A DNA stretch of 64,000 nucleotides from Methylotenera_A sp040387035 (GTDB lineage Bacteria > Pseudomonadota > Gammaproteobacteria > Burkholderiales > Methylophilaceae). Where the stretch lies: positions 1 to 64,000 of the forward strand of contig JAZKEN010000063.1 in the NCBI GenBank assembly GCA_040387035.1, written 5' to 3'. Positions 60,428-64,000 of this stretch are shown one piece after another. Position numbers and translations under genes: made by a program. Below the pieces are notes generated by a model. That model did not search any database, was not told the DNA's origin, and saw only the letters and a list, made by a program, of their open reading frames with translations. How positions within the stretch are numbered: position 1 is the stretch's first letter; the number at the start of each line of letters is the position of its first letter.

Positions 60428-63400
60428 TAACTGCTTGATAAAAGGGTGGATGTTGAAATTGGTTTTGATGAAACGCGTTGTAGTTTTAAACGTAAGCGTT
60501 CTAAATAAATGTATACAACTGGGGTAGTAAAAAGCGTGAGAATCTGGCCGAGGATAAGCCCGCCAACAATGGAGATACCTAATGGCTGCCGAATTTCTGC
60601 ACCATCGCCCACACCCAGTAATAATGGCAACGCACCCAAAACGGCGGCAAAAGTGGTCATCAGGATTGGTCTGAAGCGTTGGCTGCACGCCAGCTGGATA
60701 GCTTGCTCTGGTGTAAGGTCTTGTTCTTTTTCGATTAATTGTGCGGCATCAATCATCATGATGGCATTTTTCATCACAATGCCAATCAGCAAGATAATGC
60801 CAATCATGGCAATAATCGTCAGTTCGCTTTTAAATAAAATCAGCGCAAACAATGCACCGATACCAGCCGAGGGTAGGGTAGAAATAATGGTGATTGGATG
60901 AACCGTGCTTTCGTAGAGCATGCCCAGGACAATATAGATAGTAATCAGCGCTGTGAGAACCAACCAAGGTTGGCTATCCAATGATGCTTTAAATGCTTTG
61001 GCTTTGCCTGAAAAAGTGCCGTGAATACTATCGGGCGGATTGAGTTTGCTGAACGCTTCTTCAATCGCTAGTGTGGCAGAGTCCAGCGCATAGCCTGGCG
61101 CGATATTAAACGAGATGGTCGCTGCGGCAAATTGTCCTTCATGGTTTACTGAGAGTGGTGTATTTTTTAGCTCCCATCTACTAATGGTAGACAGCGGAAT
61201 GCGCGCGTTATTGCTGGTTGTCAGGTAAATCTGGTCTAATGATTTTGGCCCTTGAGCAAATTCTGAAGCCAAGGTTAGCACTACAAAATACTGGTTGAGC
61301 GGCTCATAAATCGTAGAGGCTAGCCGCTGCCCAAACGCATTATTGAGTGCCGTATCGATTTGCACCTGCGTGATGCCAAAACGTGAAGCGGCATCTCGAT
61401 CGACAATCAGATTGGTTTGCAGGCCTTTGTCTTGTGCATCGCTGTTGACATCCATCAATTGAGGTAACTTGGATAACGCGTCCGTTAAACGTGGAATATA
61501 GATACTCAAATCCTCCACATTATTAGAGAGCAGAGTGTATTGGTATTCCGCAGAGCCTGGCCTTACACCAATGCTGAATTCTTGTTGCGGGTTAAGGCGC
61601 AGTGTCGCGCCCGGGACTTTTTCAAGCTTTGGTCTAAGCCTGGCAACAACTTCCTGCGCAGAAGCATCGCGCTCTGAACGTGGTTTTAGGCGAATGTTCA
61701 TGCCACCGGTATTCGATTGGCCGCCACCAAATCCACCCGTGTTTTCGAAATAGGCATCCACATCAGGGTCTTCTGCAATGATGCGCATGAATTGATTGAC
61801 CTTTTCGCGCATGGCCCAGAATGAGATATTTTGATCGCCTTGGAAGTAGCCCTGAATGCGCCCTGTGTCCTGCGCAGGGAAAAATCCTTTAGGCACAATC
61901 GTGTAAAGGTACACATTGATCACTACCACGACGGCCAGCATGCAAACGGTGAGTAAACGGAACCGGATCACCCAAACCAAGGCACGCTGATAGGCTTTTA
62001 GTGGGATATCGAATAGTTTTTTTAACCAAGTCGCCAGCAAGTTTTCTTGCGAGTTTTCTAATGGCTGTGGCTTAAGCAACTGTGAGCAAAGCATGGGCGT
62101 TAAGGTGAGTGATACGATCAGCGATATCACTACAGCGCTGGCTAATGTAATCGAGAACTCCCTAAACATACGCCCCACAACGCCGCCCATAAATAGCAGN
62201 NNNNNNNNNNNNNNNNNNNNNNNNNNNNNNNNNNNNNNNNNNNNNNNNNNNNNNNNNNNNNNNNNNNNNNNNNNNNNNNNNNNNNNNNNNNNNNNNNNNA
62301 TGCACTCATGGCAATGACAGTGAAAGATACCTCTTTCACCCCCTTAAACGCTGCCTGCAAAGGCTGCATGCCATTTTCAATGTGCCTTATCGTATTTTCT
62401 ACCACCACAATGGCATCATCCACCACAAAGCCAGTGGAGATGATTAAGGCCATTAGGGATAAATTGTTTAAGCTAAAGCCACAAAGGTAAATCACAGCCA
62501 ATGTGCCTAATAAAGAAATAGGAATGGCGATGCTGGGAATCAATGCGGCGCGTGCGTTGCGCAGAAAAATAAAGGTGATTAATATCACCAACCCAATAGA
62601 AATCATCAAGGTGATTTCTACTTCATGCAATGAACTACGTACGATCTGGCTGCGGTCAATAATCACATCCATTTCAACCCCTGCTGGTAACAGCGGCTTT
62701 AATCTTGGAATCAGCGCTTTAATCGCATCGGTTGTTTCAACCAGATTGGCACCGGGTATGCCGTTAATCATCAATACCACACCAGGTCTGCCATTGACGC
62801 TGCCTGAGCTTCTCAATTCTTGTACTGAATCTTTTATTTCGGCGACATCTTTTAGCCGAATTGGCGCCGCGTTTCGCCAGGCGATGATGAGGTCGGAATA
62901 ATCCGATGCACGCTTAGCCTGGTCATTAACGTCAATCTGCCAACGACGCTGTGCGTTTTCAACAAATCCCTTGGGTAAATTGGCATTGGCGGCTGCAATC
63001 GCAGTCCGTACTTGTTCTAGCGTGACATTGTATTGATTCAGCACGGTAGGGTTGACTTCAACACGCACCGAACGCAATGCGCTGCCGTTCACATTGACCA
63101 TGCCCACGCCATCTACTTGTGAAATGCGCTGGCCAAGCAGGGTAAATGCGATGTCGTATAGCTGCGGCTGGCTGTAAATATCAGAGGTGAGCGCAATATA
63201 CATAATCGACATTGGGCCGCTCTTACGATAGCTCGGATTGCTCTGCAGGCCAGCGGGTAGCAATGTTCTAGAGGCGTTGATAGCTGCTTGCACATCACGT
63301 GCTGCACCGTCTGCATCACGCTCTAAATCAAACTGCAGGCTAATACGCGTTTGGCCTTTGTTGCTGCTGGATGTCATTTCATTGACGCCAGCAATATTGC

Positions 63401-63614
63401 CAAGGGCACGCTCTAATGGTGCAGCCACCGATGAGGCAACGGTCTCAGCGCTTGCCCCCGGTAAACGCGCATTCACGTCGATACTTAGCATTTCTACTTG
63501 CGGCAGGGATGCGATAGGTAAAGCATAAAAGGCTGCTACACCAGGCAATGCCAAAGCGGCAGCCAGCAACGATGTGGCGACTGGTCGGCGGATAAACGCA
63601 GCAGACCAACTCAT
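60427..63614 (-). CDS. mdtC: RND efflux transporter, MdtC-like (interrupted by assembly gap)
   Basis: Inner-membrane proton-driven drug exporter of the MdtBC/HAE1 type, split by the 100-N run into an N-terminal part (63614 to 62300) and a C-terminal part (62199 to 60427). The N terminus (RRPVATSLLAAALALPGVAAFYALPIASLPQVE; LPGASAETVASSVAAPLERALGNIAGVNEMTSSS) is closest to MdtC. GFVVDDAIVVVENTIRH carries the proton-relay aspartates. The two parts read ...FTVIAMSA and LLFMGGVVGRMFREF; in MdtC these are joined by eight residues (SLVAVFLP). The loose T before the gap fits a serine codon, so about 23 bases are missing and both frames then agree. It overlaps the preceding RND gene by four bases. Confidence 0.88.
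62200..62299. other. Assembly gap, 100 N placeholder inside mdtC
   Basis: Exactly 100 N. Frame arithmetic requires a true length of 3k+2, and family alignment predicts 23 bases. The gap is therefore likely much shorter than drawn. Confidence 0.85.
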
Positions 63615-64000
63615 GCTGCTGCCCCTGTTAAATCGATACCACTGCTTTTTTTGCTAAAGCGCTTAGCCATGCGATCAAACGTGAGATAGATGACCGGCGT
63701 AGTGAATAAGGTCAGTAGCTGGCTTAGCAATAGGCCGCCTATCATGGCAATGCCAAGGGGTTGGCGCAGCTCAGAGCCTGGACCATCACCCAGTACCAAT
63801 GGCACAGCACTTAACAATGCGGCCAGAGTTGTCATCAAAATAGGTCTAAAACGCAGTAAACACGCTTGGTAGATGGCATCTACTGGCGATAGCTTTTGCT
63901 CGCGTTCTGCCTCTAACGCAAAATCAATAATCATGATGGCGTTTTTTTGCACAATGCCAATCAATAACACAATCCCGATGATGGCAATCACGCTGAGTTC
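63611..64000 (-). CDS. mdtB: RND efflux transporter, MdtB-like (C-terminal part, 5' end off the window)
   Basis: The last 129 residues of a second RND transporter: ELSVIAIIGIVLLIGIVQKNAIMIIDFALEAEREQ, RFRPILMTTLAALLSAVPLVLGDGPGSELRQPLGIAMIGGLLLSQLLTLFTTPVIYLTFDRM. This is the closing helix bundle of HAE1-type pumps. It precedes the MdtC-like gene with a four-base overlap, the mdtB-mdtC order in E. coli, where the two proteins form a mixed trimer. The adaptor gene would lie further upstream, outside the window. Confidence 0.9.
   Translation of the reverse strand, partial: ELSVIAIIGIVLLIGIVQKNAIMIIDFALEAEREQKLSPVDAIYQACLLRFRPILMTTLAALLSAVPLVLGDGPGSELRQPLGIAMIGGLLLSQLLTLFTTPVIYLTFDRMAKRFSKKSSGIDLTGAAA

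Noticed and set aside
60428..60688. Longer frame for the NodT-type channel
   Set aside because: It runs into the end of the RND gene; the TAATG overlap start at 60427 gives a normal lipoprotein signal.
1..64000. CRISPR arrays, tRNA or rRNA genes, insertion sequences, prophage genes
   Set aside because: I looked for regularly spaced repeats, tRNA-like folds and transposase or phage motifs and found none that I could support.

Overview
The window is 64 kb of a Gram-negative proteobacterial chromosome. It carries TonB-dependent receptors, RND and MacAB-type efflux, lipoproteins and sigma-54 promoters. Gene content and moderate GC suggest a betaproteobacterium, perhaps close to the methylotrophic Methylophilaceae, but family rank is a low-confidence guess. 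I see no tRNA, rRNA, CRISPR array, insertion sequence or prophage. Three runs of exactly 100 N (10624-10723, 19058-19157, 62200-62299) are assembly placeholders of unknown true length, and reading frames across them are not real.

Iron region (1-13.8 kb). A leftward tolC-macA-ATPase-permease efflux operon faces a rightward catecholate-type siderophore receptor, with a Fur box between them. The receptor is followed by piuC and an FMN-dependent 2-hydroxy-acid oxidase. A second Fur box precedes a five-gene set: PepSY membrane protein, DUF2271, DUF4198, ApbE and a membrane-anchored flavodoxin/NADPH reductase. The DUF2271 protein has an ApbE flavinylation motif, so the set looks like an electron path from NADPH to a periplasmic flavin used on ferric siderophores.

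Molybdenum hydroxylase region (13.9-19.6 kb). mocA, xdhC and the two subunits of an IorAB-type oxidase sit beside a divergent LysR gene with a 29-bp perfect palindrome between them. ribA and a headless remnant of a Fis-type regulator follow.

Stress island (20-39 kb). It holds an AsmA-like protein, a YflT-like stress protein, an MCE lipid transporter, superoxide dismutase, CsbD, a PAS-GGDEF-EAL protein, an EF-hand protein, a small catalase-family protein with a PPOX-type partner, a CHRD lipoprotein, NnrD, KatE and a YihY/BrkB protein. Two Crp/Fnr-type regulators lie inside it. Twelve related 16-bp sites of the form TGTNCG-N4-CGNACA lie upstream of these genes, and six have a -10-like hexamer centred exactly 32 bp downstream. 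This looks like a local Crp/Fnr-controlled general stress regulon and is the main discovery candidate.

Glucan synthase (39.5-48.4 kb). A single 2943-residue NdvB-type cyclic beta-1,2-glucan synthase.

Sigma-54/TonB system (48.6-58.8 kb). A sigma-54 activator without a receiver domain is followed by a -24/-12 promoter, a 37-codon ORF, tonB-exbB-exbD, a DUF6152 protein and three related secreted proteins of unknown function. A convergent 940-residue TonB-dependent receptor has its own -24/-12 promoter. This appears to be a dedicated, sigma-54-switched uptake system for an unknown substrate.

Efflux (59-64 kb). An MdtBC-like RND pair (the first cut by the window end, the second interrupted by a gap) and a NodT-type outer-membrane factor.
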